Below, one piece after another: positions 23,859-32,222 of a stretch of DNA of 36,477 nucleotides (position 1 is the stretch's first letter; each line of letters opens with the position of its first letter). Below the pieces are notes generated by a model. That model saw nothing but the letters and a program-made list of their open reading frames with translations. It had not been told where the DNA came from and ran no database searches. This DNA is from an uncultured Christensenellaceae bacterium (lineage in GTDB: Bacteria > Bacillota > Clostridia > Christensenellales > Borkfalkiaceae): contig CAJUNJ010000014.1 of assembly GCA_910587825.1 (NCBI GenBank), forward strand, positions 1-36,477, given 5' to 3'. The position numbers and the translations under genes are program-made.

Positions 23859-25118
23859 TTAAGCAATTACAGCGTTAATTGCCGAAATTACGGCTTCCGG
23901 CGCAGTTCCGTCAACATACCCGCCGAAGCAAGCAATCAATATACCTGCCGCTATTGCAGAACCTATAACTCCCGCAACGTTAGGTCCCATCGCGTGCATA
24001 AGCAAATGGTTTTGCGGGTCATATTCCCGCCCTACGTCTTCGGAAATTCTGGCAGCCATCGGCACTGCGGATACACCTGCCGAACCTATAAGCGGATTGA
24101 TCTGCCCTTTGGTGACTTTGCACATAATCTTAGCCACAAGTAAACCGCCCATAGTTCCGATTATAAACGCAAACAAACCTATACCTATAATAGCAAGAGT
24201 GTCAACGCTTAAAAATATTTCGCCCTTTGCCTTACTTCCGACAGCAATTCCGAGAAATATCGTAATCGTATTCATAAGCCCGTTCTGAGCCTGCGTCGAA
24301 AGTCTGTCTACAACCCCCGATTCTTTAAACAGATTGCCGAGCATAAGCATTCCTAGAAGCGCAATCGATTGGGGAAGAATTATTCCTACCACCAAAGTGA
24401 CTATAAGTGGGAACAGAATTTTTTCAAGCTTGCTGACTTGACGGAGCGGCTTCATACGGATTTTACGCTCTTTTTCAGTCGTTAAAAGCCTCATTAAAGG
24501 TTTCTGTATAATTGGAATCAAAGCCATATACGAATATGCGGCTATTGCAATAGTCGGAACATATTTTTCCGCAAGTATCGAAGTCGTCATAATCGCCGTC
24601 GGCCCGTCTGCTCCGCCGATAATAGCTATCGCCGCTGCTGCGGCAACTGAGAAGCCCAACGCTATTGCAAGAATAAACGCCACGAATATGCCAAGCTGTG
24701 CACCTGCGCCGATTAGCATACTCTTAGGGTTGGCAATCAAGGGACCGAAGTCAGTCATTGCTCCTATTCCCAAAAATATCAAAGGCGGATAAATAACCTT
24801 GTCGACACCGAAATACAGGTACCACAGAAGCCCCCTGTCCGTCACATCGTCATAGGCGGTTGAAATAATTTCACCCGCTTCATTCGTAGGATATTTACCC
24901 CACAGCACGGCTTCTGCACCGGGTATGTTAATTAAAAACATACCGAAAGCTATCGGAAGCAACAGCATAGGTTCGAATTTTTTTACTATGGCAAGATACA
25001 TAAGCACAAAAGAAATCAACAGCATAACATAGTTCTGCCAATTTCCCTGTACAAATCCCATATCTTTATACAGGTTTCCGAATATCTCGCCAAAGTTTAC
25101 AAGTAAACTTTGTTGCAT
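23859..25118 (-). CDS. oadB: sodium-translocating decarboxylase beta subunit (OadB family)
   Basis: This 419-residue membrane protein releases CO2 from carboxybiotin and pumps sodium out. I place the start at ATG 25118, which has GGAGG just before it, rather than at the far-upstream frame start, whose extra residues are Arg-rich shadow sequence. About nine to eleven hydrophobic segments are visible. The sodium-site motif GGADGPTAIMTTSILAEKY carries the essential Asp. PLIGSAGVSAVPMAARISE and the C-terminal GPNVAGVIGSAIAAGI are also typical. The start is 11 bases past the biotin carrier stop. Close relatives include GcdB and MmdB, so the beta subunit alone does not fix the substrate. Confidence 0.95.
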   Translation of the reverse strand: MQQSLLVNFGEIFGNLYKDMGFVQGNWQNYVMLLISFVLMYLAIVKKFEPMLLLPIAFGMFLINIPGAEAVLWGKYPTNEAGEIISTAYDDVTDRGLLWYLYFGVDKVIYPPLIFLGIGAMTDFGPLIANPKSMLIGAGAQLGIFVAFILAIALGFSVAAAAAIAIIGGADGPTAIMTTSILAEKYVPTIAIAAYSYMALIPIIQKPLMRLLTTEKERKIRMKPLRQVSKLEKILFPLIVTLVVGIILPQSIALLGMLMLGNLFKESGVVDRLSTQAQNGLMNTITIFLGIAVGSKAKGEIFLSVDTLAIIGIGLFAFIIGTMGGLLVAKIMCKVTKGQINPLIGSAGVSAVPMAARISEDVGREYDPQNHLLMHAMGPNVAGVIGSAIAAGILIACFGGYVDGTAPEAVISAINAVIA

Positions 25119-25129
25119 AGCTCCTCCGC

Positions 25130-25483
25130 TCAGCCGATTACCGCAAGAACGGCGTTTGTTTCGACGTTTGCGCCTTTGGCAACCCCGAACGTAACCTTCC
25201 CGTCGCAAGGAGCAGTTATTTCATTATCCATTTTCATTGCTTCGAGAACCATAATAGGTTGGTCTTTCTTAACCGCGCTTCCGTCGGCTACAAGCAGATT
25301 TTTTATAAGCCCGGGGAAAGGCGATAAAACCTTTTCCCCCGAAGCAGAAATTTTAGGCGCCGCATTGGGAACCGTAGGCGCAGATACGGGAACGTGCCTG
25401 CTTTCACTCTTCTCTGTTACCCCGACTTCTTCTACTCCGACCGAATAACTTTTTCCGTCTATTGTTACAATAAAATTACGCAT
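25130..25483 (-). CDS. biotin carboxyl carrier subunit of decarboxylase
   Basis: This 117-residue protein has an N-terminal strand-rich segment, a Pro/Ala/Val linker (about 31-48) and a biotinyl domain from residue 51. The biotin acceptor is Lys84 in EAMKMDNE. It shuttles carboxybiotin between the carboxyltransferase and the membrane pump. Length and layout match the separate gamma or 1.3S-type subunits (MmdC, GcdC). Position between OadG and OadB is standard. The ribosome binding site (GGAG) is upstream of ATG 25483, 12 bases after the oadG stop. Confidence 0.93.
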   Translation of the reverse strand: MRNFIVTIDGKSYSVGVEEVGVTEKSESRHVPVSAPTVPNAAPKISASGEKVLSPFPGLIKNLLVADGSAVKKDQPIMVLEAMKMDNEITAPCDGKVTFGVAKGANVETNAVLAVIG

Positions 25484-25495
25484 TATGTTTACTCC

Positions 25496-25885
25496 TTAAA
25501 TTCTCTTTATTCTCTTAACCCTGAATTCACATTCGGGCTGTTCCTGACTGTAAAAAGCCATAATTGCGGCAATAACCGCTGCCTTTATTTCGTCGGGAAT
25601 TTCCTCATCGTCCGGAAAGGCGATAACTTCACCGGAAGAATTGGTTTTCTTTTCCCTTTTAAAAGTTTTAGCCAATGATGTCTTAATTTTCTTTATGAAT
25701 TTACTTAAAAATTCAAGATTATTGGACTTTCTTAAAATCAATCCAAGTATCCATATAATAAAGATAATGAGTACAATTCCCAGAAAAACTACGAGAAAAC
25801 CAATTAAAGCATAAACAAGCCCTTCACTGAAATTGTCAAAATACCAATTTCCGTCCTTGGGAATAATAGCAAGCAAATTTTTCAT
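25496..25885 (-). CDS. OadG/MmdD-like small membrane subunit
   Basis: This 129-residue protein has one transmembrane helix (about residues 22-50, ALIGFLVVFLGIVLIIFIIWILGLIL). A basic cytoplasmic stretch follows, then the conserved C-terminal region PDEIKAAVIAAIMAFY of the OadG/MmdD family. That region helps assemble the complex and contacts the carboxyltransferase. GAGGG is upstream of the ATG. It lies 7 bases after the carboxyltransferase paralogue and 12 bases before the biotin carrier. The aromatic N-terminal 20 residues are longer than in some OadG proteins. Confidence 0.88.
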   Translation of the reverse strand: MKNLLAIIPKDGNWYFDNFSEGLVYALIGFLVVFLGIVLIIFIIWILGLILRKSNNLEFLSKFIKKIKTSLAKTFKREKKTNSSGEVIAFPDDEEIPDEIKAAVIAAIMAFYSQEQPECEFRVKRIKRI

Positions 25886-25892
25886 TATTCCC

Positions 25893-27269
25893 TCACTTTA
25901 CAAGCATCTGCAACGACGCTATCAGGTATTGTCTTAAAAATGAAGGTTGTATTATATTGTCTATATAACCGCCCTTTGCTGCATTCATAGGGTCTGAACG
26001 TTCGTCGGAATACTTTTGCGCAAGTTTTTGTCTGTCAATGTTTTTATCATCGGCAAATTCAATTTCAGCACCCTGAATACTGTCAAACAAAGCAATTTGC
26101 GCATCCGCAAACGCGTAGGAATAATCATAGCCCATACTCTTTGCGGCAAACACCGTGTATCCGAGCCCTATCGCCTTACCGTAAACTACCGAAATTTTGG
26201 CAGAACCGATACAGTCGAGTATAGAAATATATTCACCGAGTTCTTTTATAACAAGGCTGTTATTGTTTTCAAGGTCGCTTTTAATGCCGAGAGTATTAAC
26301 AAACGTAATATAAGGCAGTCCAAAACAGCAGGCGACTTCAGCAAAATCTTTAATTTTTCTTACATTAAAAGAATTGAGCGTTACGCCGTCTTTACCGTCA
26401 AACACGGTTGCGGCAACGGCAATCCCCCCTACTCTGCCGAGAACGCACTTTACTTCGGGCGAATAGCAATTTCCTATTTCTATAACTGTGCCTTCGTCAA
26501 ATACGGATAACAATGTTTTAACGTCGCGCTTTTTATCCAACTCCGGTAACGAAGCGTTTAATTCGTCGCAATCGACGACGGGTACGGAAAGTATACCGGT
26601 TATTTTGAGAACGATATTTTTTATTTCTCCGAAATCTTTAACTTTAAATGAAGCGATATTTGCTTTATTTAACGAATCAGCGCCGCCTACTTCGTATTTA
26701 TTTATGTTCTTACCGCTCTGCGCAGAAATTACCAAAGGGCTGTTTGCGGCAAGTACACTTTTTTTATCAATAAAAAATGTAAAATCGCAAAGTCCGGCAA
26801 GCATTGAAATCTGACCGTAAACGTCTCCGTTTACAATAAGATACTGAGGCACGGTACCTTTCAACTGCGAAGCTTTTAAAATCAGAGTGGCAAGCCCTTC
26901 AAGCACGTTAACCCCTTCCCCAACCTGCACGCCGAGCGAAGACAATAAATAGATTACCGGGGTAGAACTTTTTTCCGCCTGATCAAGACATTTTGCAATT
27001 TTATCGCAGTTAGCTTTGCTTATGCCTCCTTTAAACACTTCGCTGTTTTGGGCAACGATATAAAAAGGATAACCGTCAATCGTAGCAAACCCCGTAACAA
27101 CGCCTTCGCCTTCGGCTTTATCGCCGTAAAAATCGTTTTTCGAAAAACTGAAAGCAGAAAGCTCTACAAAGCTGTCTGCGTCAATAAGTTCGTTTATGTC
27201 GCTGCGTACGTTTTTACCGGCATCGGTAATTTGTTGCTTGCGCGTCTGCAATAAACGTAATTTATCCAT
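25893..27269 (-). CDS. divergent MmdA/PccB-like carboxyltransferase with altered catalytic loops
   Basis: This 458-residue protein belongs to the crotonase-like carboxyltransferase group (MmdA, PccB, 12S subunit). Evidence includes an N-terminal helix, LIDADSFVEL, GEGVVTGFATIDG, SSTPVIYLLSSLGVQVGEGVNVLEG and PYITFVNTLG. It is shorter than usual (about 510-520). The oxyanion-hole motifs are changed: the usual GGAVYSPA region reads DVYGQISMLAG, the usual KAYGGAY region reads KAIGLGYTVF, and the GFLPG loop is lost. It may have lost carboxyltransfer from acyl-CoA, use another substrate, or be structural. It heads the Na+ decarboxylase cluster with a good ribosome binding site and its own promoter, so it is probably expressed and not a pseudogene. 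Not a normal propionyl- or methylmalonyl-CoA enzyme by sequence. Confidence 0.8.
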   Translation of the reverse strand: MDKLRLLQTRKQQITDAGKNVRSDINELIDADSFVELSAFSFSKNDFYGDKAEGEGVVTGFATIDGYPFYIVAQNSEVFKGGISKANCDKIAKCLDQAEKSSTPVIYLLSSLGVQVGEGVNVLEGLATLILKASQLKGTVPQYLIVNGDVYGQISMLAGLCDFTFFIDKKSVLAANSPLVISAQSGKNINKYEVGGADSLNKANIASFKVKDFGEIKNIVLKITGILSVPVVDCDELNASLPELDKKRDVKTLLSVFDEGTVIEIGNCYSPEVKCVLGRVGGIAVAATVFDGKDGVTLNSFNVRKIKDFAEVACCFGLPYITFVNTLGIKSDLENNNSLVIKELGEYISILDCIGSAKISVVYGKAIGLGYTVFAAKSMGYDYSYAFADAQIALFDSIQGAEIEFADDKNIDRQKLAQKYSDERSDPMNAAKGGYIDNIIQPSFLRQYLIASLQMLVK

Positions 27270-27304
27270 AAAAATCTCCTAAATGCCAAATTCCTACATA
27301 TATC

Positions 27305-27332
27305 ATTCTATCATAATTTCCATCAAATGCAA
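27305..27332 (-). promoter_or_regulatory. promoter of the decarboxylase cluster
   Basis: On the minus strand TTGCAT (27332-27327), 16 bases, extended -10 TGATAGAAT with TAGAAT at 27310-27305. It is about 35 bases before the first ATG of the cluster. Confidence 0.5.
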
Positions 27333-27382
27333 ACGCTATGGATAAAAAATTATCAAATAAATTTTTTGTTTAAAACAAACAA

Positions 27383-27408
27383 AAAAAGTGACAGCACCGT
27401 CACTTTTT
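27383..27408 (-). terminator. terminator overlapping the VTT gene stop codon
   Basis: AAAAAGTGAC (27383-27392) and GTCACTTTTT (27399-27408) form a perfect 10-bp stem with a 6-base loop. On the minus strand it is followed by a T run. The stop codon TGA (27402-27400) is inside the stem, so terminating ribosomes may affect hairpin folding. Confidence 0.85.
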
Positions 27409-28302
27409 CAATTTGAGTTTTTCTTTGATAAACTTATCTATTTTGTCCGAATATTTGCACACAAGCCAGAATGCAAGAACTATAACTACCGCGATTATCG
27501 CCCACAGCAGTATCCCCCACCAGGTGTTAAACGGAATCAAGCCGAACGAATAAGAAGTTGTCAACACCGAAATTAAGCGGGTTATTACAATCATTATAAG
27601 GAAATAAGGCCAGGACATTGACGATAGCCCCGCAATAAAGCACAGCACGTCGTCAGGGAACATAGGTAATAAAAACATTACAGATAAAATGAGATAGTCC
27701 TTACCTTTAAGTTTTTCAAGCCACTTGTCTAACGTATCCTTGCCCACAATCCATTTGACCGCTTTGTATCCTACCCACCTTCCGATTGCAAAAGCAACTA
27801 TCGAACCGCTGACTATACCTATAAAACTATATATGGCGCATCTAAGCGGACCGAAAAGAGCAACGCCCGCCGCCACGGCGACAGAGCCAGGTACAGGTAA
27901 AACAATAACTTGAAGAAAGCAGAACAGTATAAACAGAAATACCGCCATATTGCCGAACTCTGCAATATAATCGCGTAGCGCCTGAATGCTGTTAATTTTT
28001 GTTATTATTCCCGTAGCGCAGATAGTAAAAAACACTATTCCGCAAATATCCAAAAACACGAGCACGCAGATAATCAACCTGTGTATTGCCTGTTTATTCA
28101 GAACGTAAAATACAATAAAAGCAATGACAAGCGCACCGATAAACGAAGCCGACACGGATATCAGCGTAATAAAATGTTTATCAATGAACGGTAAACTTTT
28201 ATATGCAAGTCCGTAAGCTATAAACAGAAATGCAATGGCGCCGGAAAGAACCGCCGCCAATATGTTAACCGTATGTTTAAGTGCTTGTTTATATCCTTTC
28301 AT
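27400..28302 (-). CDS. VTT-domain (TVP38/TMEM64, DedA-like) membrane protein
   Basis: This 300-residue protein has about seven hydrophobic segments. The family signature is seen in VLPVPGSVAVAAGVALFGPLRCAIYSFIGIVSGSIVAFAIGR and in LLPMFPDDVLCFIAGLSSM. VTT proteins act in membrane lipid homeostasis; some DedA/VTT proteins are lipid scramblases or flippases. The N-terminal 90 residues add two or three helices before the VTT domain. No Shine-Dalgarno precedes the ATG, only an AT-rich run with TATACT and TATATA, so the message may have a very short leader. It is 51 bases after rnhA. Confidence 0.88.
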   Translation of the reverse strand: MKGYKQALKHTVNILAAVLSGAIAFLFIAYGLAYKSLPFIDKHFITLISVSASFIGALVIAFIVFYVLNKQAIHRLIICVLVFLDICGIVFFTICATGIITKINSIQALRDYIAEFGNMAVFLFILFCFLQVIVLPVPGSVAVAAGVALFGPLRCAIYSFIGIVSGSIVAFAIGRWVGYKAVKWIVGKDTLDKWLEKLKGKDYLILSVMFLLPMFPDDVLCFIAGLSSMSWPYFLIMIVITRLISVLTTSYSFGLIPFNTWWGILLWAIIAVVIVLAFWLVCKYSDKIDKFIKEKLKLKK

Positions 28303-28353
28303 TATATATATAGTATATATTAAAATTTAAAATTTTATAATTATGATGTGAAA

Positions 28354-28800
28354 TTAAAGTGAATTTTTAAAATTTTTAATGGCGTCGGTTGCAAGCTTGT
28401 CGCAGATATTGTTGTATTCATTATCTGCGTGTCCCTTAACTTTTATAAAGTTCAACTTATGAATTTTTGAAAGATTAAACAGTTCCCGCCATAAATCTTC
28501 GTTTAAAAGTTGTTTATTATCGGCTTTTTTCCAACCGCTCCGTTCCCAGTCAAAAATCCAACCCCTGTTAAAGGCATTCACCGTATAAGCGGAATCGCTG
28601 TACACGTCAACAATACAGGCTTCTTTAAGGCATTTAAGCCCTTCTATAACAGCCGTAACTTCCATTCTGTTATTTGTAGTGCATTCTTCGGCGGCAGATA
28701 TACGTTTTTCATAACCGTTATACATCAAAACGGCTCCCCATCCGCCGACACCGGGATTGCCGGAACATGCCCCGTCGGTATATAAGGTTATCTTTTTCAT
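28354..28800 (-). CDS. rnhA: ribonuclease HI
   Basis: This 148-residue endonuclease cuts the RNA strand of RNA-DNA hybrids. The four acidic catalytic residues are all present: Asp9 (LYTDGACSGNPG), Glu47 (NNRMEV), Asp69 (VYSDSAYTVNA) and Asp134 (CDKLAT), along with the conserved His in KGHADNEYN. Length is typical of bacterial type 1 RNase H. It overlaps proC by ATGA, so translation is coupled. Its ribosome binding site lies inside the end of proC. Confidence 0.96.
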   Translation of the reverse strand: MKKITLYTDGACSGNPGVGGWGAVLMYNGYEKRISAAEECTTNNRMEVTAVIEGLKCLKEACIVDVYSDSAYTVNAFNRGWIFDWERSGWKKADNKQLLNEDLWRELFNLSKIHKLNFIKVKGHADNEYNNICDKLATDAIKNFKNSL

Positions 28801-29609
28801 TTGTCGGAAAGTTCTTTTGAACGCTTAACGCAGGCAGCAACCGTATCGAAAATTATTCCGCGGAAATTATTCTCTTCAAGAACCTTGACGGCTTCTATAG
28901 TCGTCCCACCTTTACTGCAAACCTGTTTTACAAGCTCGGGTATGGACGATTGACTGTTTTCAATCATTTCCGCTGAACCGATAACAGTCTGTACGGCAAG
29001 TATTTTAGCTTCGTCACGCGTAAGCCCATGTTTAACGCCCGCATCGACAAGGTTGTCTATAAACATAAATACGTACGCAGGTCCGCTGCCGCTTATTCCA
29101 GTTACTGCGTCCATCTTGCTTTCGTCAACGCTTAGTACCGTACCGAGGCAATTAAAGGCATTGCTGATAAATTCAACATCGTCAAGATTGTCGTTGAAAT
29201 CGGACATATCGACGCCCAACGCCCCGCTGCCTATTGAACAGGGAAGATTGGGCATACATCTTGCAACTTTCATATTTCCGTAATTAAAAGCTGATTTTAT
29301 AGCCGATTTTTTTACGCCTGCCATTACGGATATAACTTTTTCAACCTTACAACCTTCTATGCTTTTAACGGCTTCTTCAAAATTCTGAGGCTTAACAGCC
29401 AAAAGCAAATATTCGCAGTTGTCGGCAACGTATCTGTTGTCTAACGTCCTGCGTACGCCGAGATATTCAACGCTGTCAAGACATTCTTCAGACTTATCGC
29501 TTACAATAATTTTTTTCTCGTGCAGAAAATCGGAAAGCACTACGCCTTTTAAAATAGATTGCGCCATAAAACCGCAACCTATTACTCCGAGTTTAAATTG
29601 TTTTTTCAT
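28797..29609 (-). CDS. proC: pyrroline-5-carboxylate reductase
   Basis: This 270-residue enzyme makes proline from pyrroline-5-carboxylate with NAD(P)H. The Rossmann motif GVIGCGFMAQSILKG is at the N-terminus. VKPQNFEEA, MAGVKKSAIKSAF, RCMPNLPCSIGSG and the signature GSGPAYVFMFIDNLVDAGVKHGLTRDEA follow, with QVCSKGGTTIEAVKVLE near the end. Length is normal. It is the first gene of a proC-rnhA pair. Its start is back to back with the tRNA-Trp promoter. No other proline synthesis gene is nearby. Confidence 0.96.
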   Translation of the reverse strand: MKKQFKLGVIGCGFMAQSILKGVVLSDFLHEKKIIVSDKSEECLDSVEYLGVRRTLDNRYVADNCEYLLLAVKPQNFEEAVKSIEGCKVEKVISVMAGVKKSAIKSAFNYGNMKVARCMPNLPCSIGSGALGVDMSDFNDNLDDVEFISNAFNCLGTVLSVDESKMDAVTGISGSGPAYVFMFIDNLVDAGVKHGLTRDEAKILAVQTVIGSAEMIENSQSSIPELVKQVCSKGGTTIEAVKVLEENNFRGIIFDTVAACVKRSKELSDK

Positions 29610-29629
29610 AAATAATTCTCCGAAAACAG

Positions 29630-29658
29630 TTGACTTAATGCAAATGTTATTATATAAT
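29630..29658 (+). promoter_or_regulatory. promoter of tRNA-Trp
   Basis: TTGACT (29630-29635), 17 bases, TATAAT (29653-29658). The tRNA begins 13 bases after the -10 element. This is the best sigma-A-type promoter in the window. Confidence 0.85.
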
Positions 29659-29671
29659 TTTATATGTTTTT

Positions 29672-29746
29672 AGGGGAGTAGCTCAACGGTAGAGTCGCGG
29701 TCTCCAAAACCGTCGGTTGCATGTTCGAATCGTGTCTCCCCTGCCA
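29672..29746 (+). tRNA. trnW: tRNA-Trp (anticodon CCA)
   Basis: A full cloverleaf of 75 bases with encoded CCA. The acceptor arms AGGGGAG and CTCCCCT pair fully. The D stem is GCTC/GAGT, the anticodon loop CTCCAAA has anticodon CCA, and the T loop is TTCGAAT. G-U pairs occur in the D, anticodon and T stems, more than is common, but none breaks the fold. It has its own promoter and a terminator right after it. Confidence 0.96.
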
Positions 29747-29776
29747 AAACAGTTTCGTATTTTTACGAAGCTGTTT
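29747..29776. terminator. two-way terminator between tRNA-Trp and the Nudix gene
   Basis: AAACAGTTTCGTA pairs with TACGAAGCTGTTT (one G-U pair) around a short T-rich loop and is followed by TTTT on the plus strand. On the minus strand it lies 20 bases past the Nudix stop. Confidence 0.8.
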
Positions 29777-29795
29777 TTTTATTCGGAAAACGTTT

Positions 29796-30245
29796 TTACT
29801 CCCAACCGTATTCAAGATATTGAACACCGTTAATATATGCTTTTACAGCAGCAACCCTGTCTGGAATAACGTCGCACGGGAGATTATCTATATCCGTCCA
29901 TAAAAGTTCGGAACATTTTTCCGGTTCCATAACAGCTGGTTGCCCGTCAAATTCATTGCATACAAAATATCCGTAATAATAAATTTTATCTCCGTCAAGC
30001 TTATGTATAAAGCAAAAAAACTTAATTTTGCCCTTATTTAGGCAAATACCTAGCTCTTCGCAGCATTCGCGAAGTACTGCGTCAGACATAGACTCTCCTT
30101 TTTCAACGTGCCCCGAACAAGATAAGTCAAATAATCCGTCCGCAAAACCCGTGTTTTGTCTGCGTTGTAAAAGAATTTGTTTTTTTCCGTCCGTCTCCCT
30201 TGTAAGCATTAAAACGACGCCTGCGGGAGCAGTAAATCTTTCCAT
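29796..30245 (-). CDS. Nudix hydrolase
   Basis: This 149-residue protein hydrolyses nucleoside diphosphates linked to another group. The complete Nudix box GX5EX7REUXEEXGU is seen as GHVEKGE, seven residues, RECCEELGI. The N-terminal strand APAGVVLMLTRETDGKKQILLQRR and the LFDLSCSGHVEKGE layout resemble the isopentenyl diphosphate isomerase/YfcD branch, but the Cys and metal ligands of a true IPP isomerase cannot be assigned. The substrate is unknown. Its ATG overlaps the purB stop (TGATG), so it is translationally coupled to purB and is last in a four-gene operon. Confidence 0.9.
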   Translation of the reverse strand: MERFTAPAGVVLMLTRETDGKKQILLQRRQNTGFADGLFDLSCSGHVEKGESMSDAVLRECCEELGICLNKGKIKFFCFIHKLDGDKIYYYGYFVCNEFDGQPAVMEPEKCSELLWTDIDNLPCDVIPDRVAAVKAYINGVQYLEYGWE

Positions 30246-31678
30246 CAGATTTTAACGTCGCCTTTCTGCCCGAGAACTGCGGAATTTGATTTCAATATCG
30301 GGTCTACTTCATTTTCAATAAATTCGACCGTCTGGGAAGGCGCTCTGCCCGTAAATTTGGATGCGTCGAGTATTTCATCCAGCTTGCCGTGGACAGGCGC
30401 AAACATTTTATCTGCCTTTATCAATTCTATAAGATTATTTTCCTTGCCGTTTTCCTTTACGTTTTTGCCGGCCTGCATAGAAAGCACCCTTATCCTTTCG
30501 TGCAGCTCCTGACGGTTACCGCCCGCCTTTACGCATTCCATCATTATATTTTCCGTAGCCATAAAAGGCAGTTCGGCTGAAATATGTTTTGCAATAACTT
30601 TGTCGTACACAACAAGATTTTCAGATACATTCATATATATATTGAGTATACCGTCCAAAGCAAGAAAAGCTTGTGCGTTTACTATTCTTCTGTTTGCCGA
30701 ATCATCAAGAGTTCTTTCAAACCATTGCGTACCGGCAGTCATAGCACAGTTGACAGGCAAAGATATGACAAACCTTGCTAACGAGCCCATTCTTTCACTG
30801 CGCATAGGGTTGCGTTTATAAGCCATCGCCGAAGAACCTATCTGCGATTTTTCAAAAGGTTCTTCTATTTCTTTCATATTCTGTAAAATTCTTATATCGT
30901 TTGAAAACTTATATGCGCTTTGTGCAATCTGCGAAAGAACGCACAGAACGTTGTAATCGAATTTTCTCGGGTAAGTTTGTCCCGTTACACCGTAAACACC
31001 TTTATAACCGAGTTTATCTACAACCCGTTTTTCAAGCTCTTTGACTTTGTTTTCGTCACCTTCGAAAAGCTCCATAAAGCTTGCCTGAGTACCCGTCGTA
31101 CCCTTAACGCCGCGAAGCTTTAATGCCGATTGCAGATTAACAAGATTACCGTAATCCATAGTTAAATCCTGCAACCAAAGCGTAGCGCGCTTGCCGACGG
31201 TTGTAAGCTGTGCGGGTTGAAGATGCGTAAAGCCTAACGTTGGCATATCTTTATATTTAAGCGCAAACGAACGCAACTTATCCATTACGTTGACAAGTTT
31301 GTTTTTAATAATTTCAAGTGCGTCGTTAATTATAATCAATTCCGAATTGCAATCCACAAAACAGCTTGTTGCGCCGAGATGAATAATCGGCATTGCCGAT
31401 TTGGCTTGATCTCCGAATGCGTGGACGTGAGCCATAACGTCGTGCCTGACTTCCCGTTCGTACTTTTCCGCCACTTCGAAATTTATATCGTCGGCATACA
31501 TTTTCATTTCGTCAATCTGTGATTGGGAAATATTCAGACCGAGTTCCATTTCGGACTCCGCCAACGCTATCCAAAGTTTTCTCCAAAGAGCAAAACGCTT
31601 TTTATCCGAAAAATTTTCAGACATGGTCTTACTTGCATATCTCGTGATTAAAGGATTCTGGTAAACTGAATTATCCAT
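30245..31678 (-). CDS. purB: adenylosuccinate lyase
   Basis: This 477-residue enzyme releases fumarate from SAICAR and adenylosuccinate in purine synthesis. The fumarase/lyase signature GSSAMAYKRNPMRSER holds the catalytic Ser loop. The HLGATSCFVDCN block, TLGFTHLQPAQLTTVGKR and VRHDVMAHVHAFG (catalytic His) are conserved. Length is normal for the longer PurB form. GGAG precedes the ATG, 13 bases after ppiB. No other pur gene is nearby. Confidence 0.96.
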   Translation of the reverse strand: MDNSVYQNPLITRYASKTMSENFSDKKRFALWRKLWIALAESEMELGLNISQSQIDEMKMYADDINFEVAEKYEREVRHDVMAHVHAFGDQAKSAMPIIHLGATSCFVDCNSELIIINDALEIIKNKLVNVMDKLRSFALKYKDMPTLGFTHLQPAQLTTVGKRATLWLQDLTMDYGNLVNLQSALKLRGVKGTTGTQASFMELFEGDENKVKELEKRVVDKLGYKGVYGVTGQTYPRKFDYNVLCVLSQIAQSAYKFSNDIRILQNMKEIEEPFEKSQIGSSAMAYKRNPMRSERMGSLARFVISLPVNCAMTAGTQWFERTLDDSANRRIVNAQAFLALDGILNIYMNVSENLVVYDKVIAKHISAELPFMATENIMMECVKAGGNRQELHERIRVLSMQAGKNVKENGKENNLIELIKADKMFAPVHGKLDEILDASKFTGRAPSQTVEFIENEVDPILKSNSAVLGQKGDVKI

Positions 31679-31691
31679 TTTTATCTCCGTT

Positions 31692-32213
31692 TCAGCACTT
31701 TACGGGCTGTGAGTAATTAACTCCGAAAGTTTCAACCGTAACTTTTTTCATAGTCTGCGGCATTCTGGGTTTATCGTTCCAATCCACTGCAACCGAAGCG
31801 ATTTCGTCAACGGTTTCCATTCCTTCTATTACCTTTCCGAAAGCAGCGTATTGACCGTCGAGGTGAGAAGAATTTTTATGCATAATGAAAAATTGCGAAC
31901 CTGCGCTGTCGGGCGCCATTGCGCGCGCCATTGAAAGCACGCCGCGTTCGTGTTTTAAATCGTTTTGTTTAAAACCGTTTAAAGCAAATTCGCCTCTAAT
32001 CGAATATCCGGGGCCACCCGTCCCCACGCCTGCAGGATCGCCGCCCTGAATCATAAAACCGGCTATAACGCGGTGAAAAATCAATCCGTCGTAAAAACCG
32101 CTTGACGCAAGGCTTATAAAATTGTTTACGGTATTGGGTGCTTTTTCGGGGTAAAGTTCCGCCTTGATGGTTTTACCGTTTTCCATTTCAATGGTAACTA
32201 TGGGATTGCTCAT
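31692..32213 (-). CDS. ppiB: cyclophilin-type peptidyl-prolyl cis-trans isomerase
   Basis: This 173-residue cytoplasmic folding enzyme isomerises X-Pro bonds. The core motifs are FHRVIAGFMIQGGDPAGVGTGGPGYSIRGEF (catalytic Arg after FH), SMARAMAPDSAGSQFFIM and FGKVIEGMETVDEIASV. No signal peptide or anchor is present. AAGGAG lies just before the ATG, 9 bases after the dCMP deaminase stop. Confidence 0.95.
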   Translation of the reverse strand: MSNPIVTIEMENGKTIKAELYPEKAPNTVNNFISLASSGFYDGLIFHRVIAGFMIQGGDPAGVGTGGPGYSIRGEFALNGFKQNDLKHERGVLSMARAMAPDSAGSQFFIMHKNSSHLDGQYAAFGKVIEGMETVDEIASVAVDWNDKPRMPQTMKKVTVETFGVNYSQPVKC

Positions 32214-32222
32214 AAAATCTCC

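Noticed and set aside
29672..29746. Suppressor (UGA-reading) tryptophan tRNA
   Set aside because: The anticodon is CCA, not TCA, and many genes in the window end at TGA.
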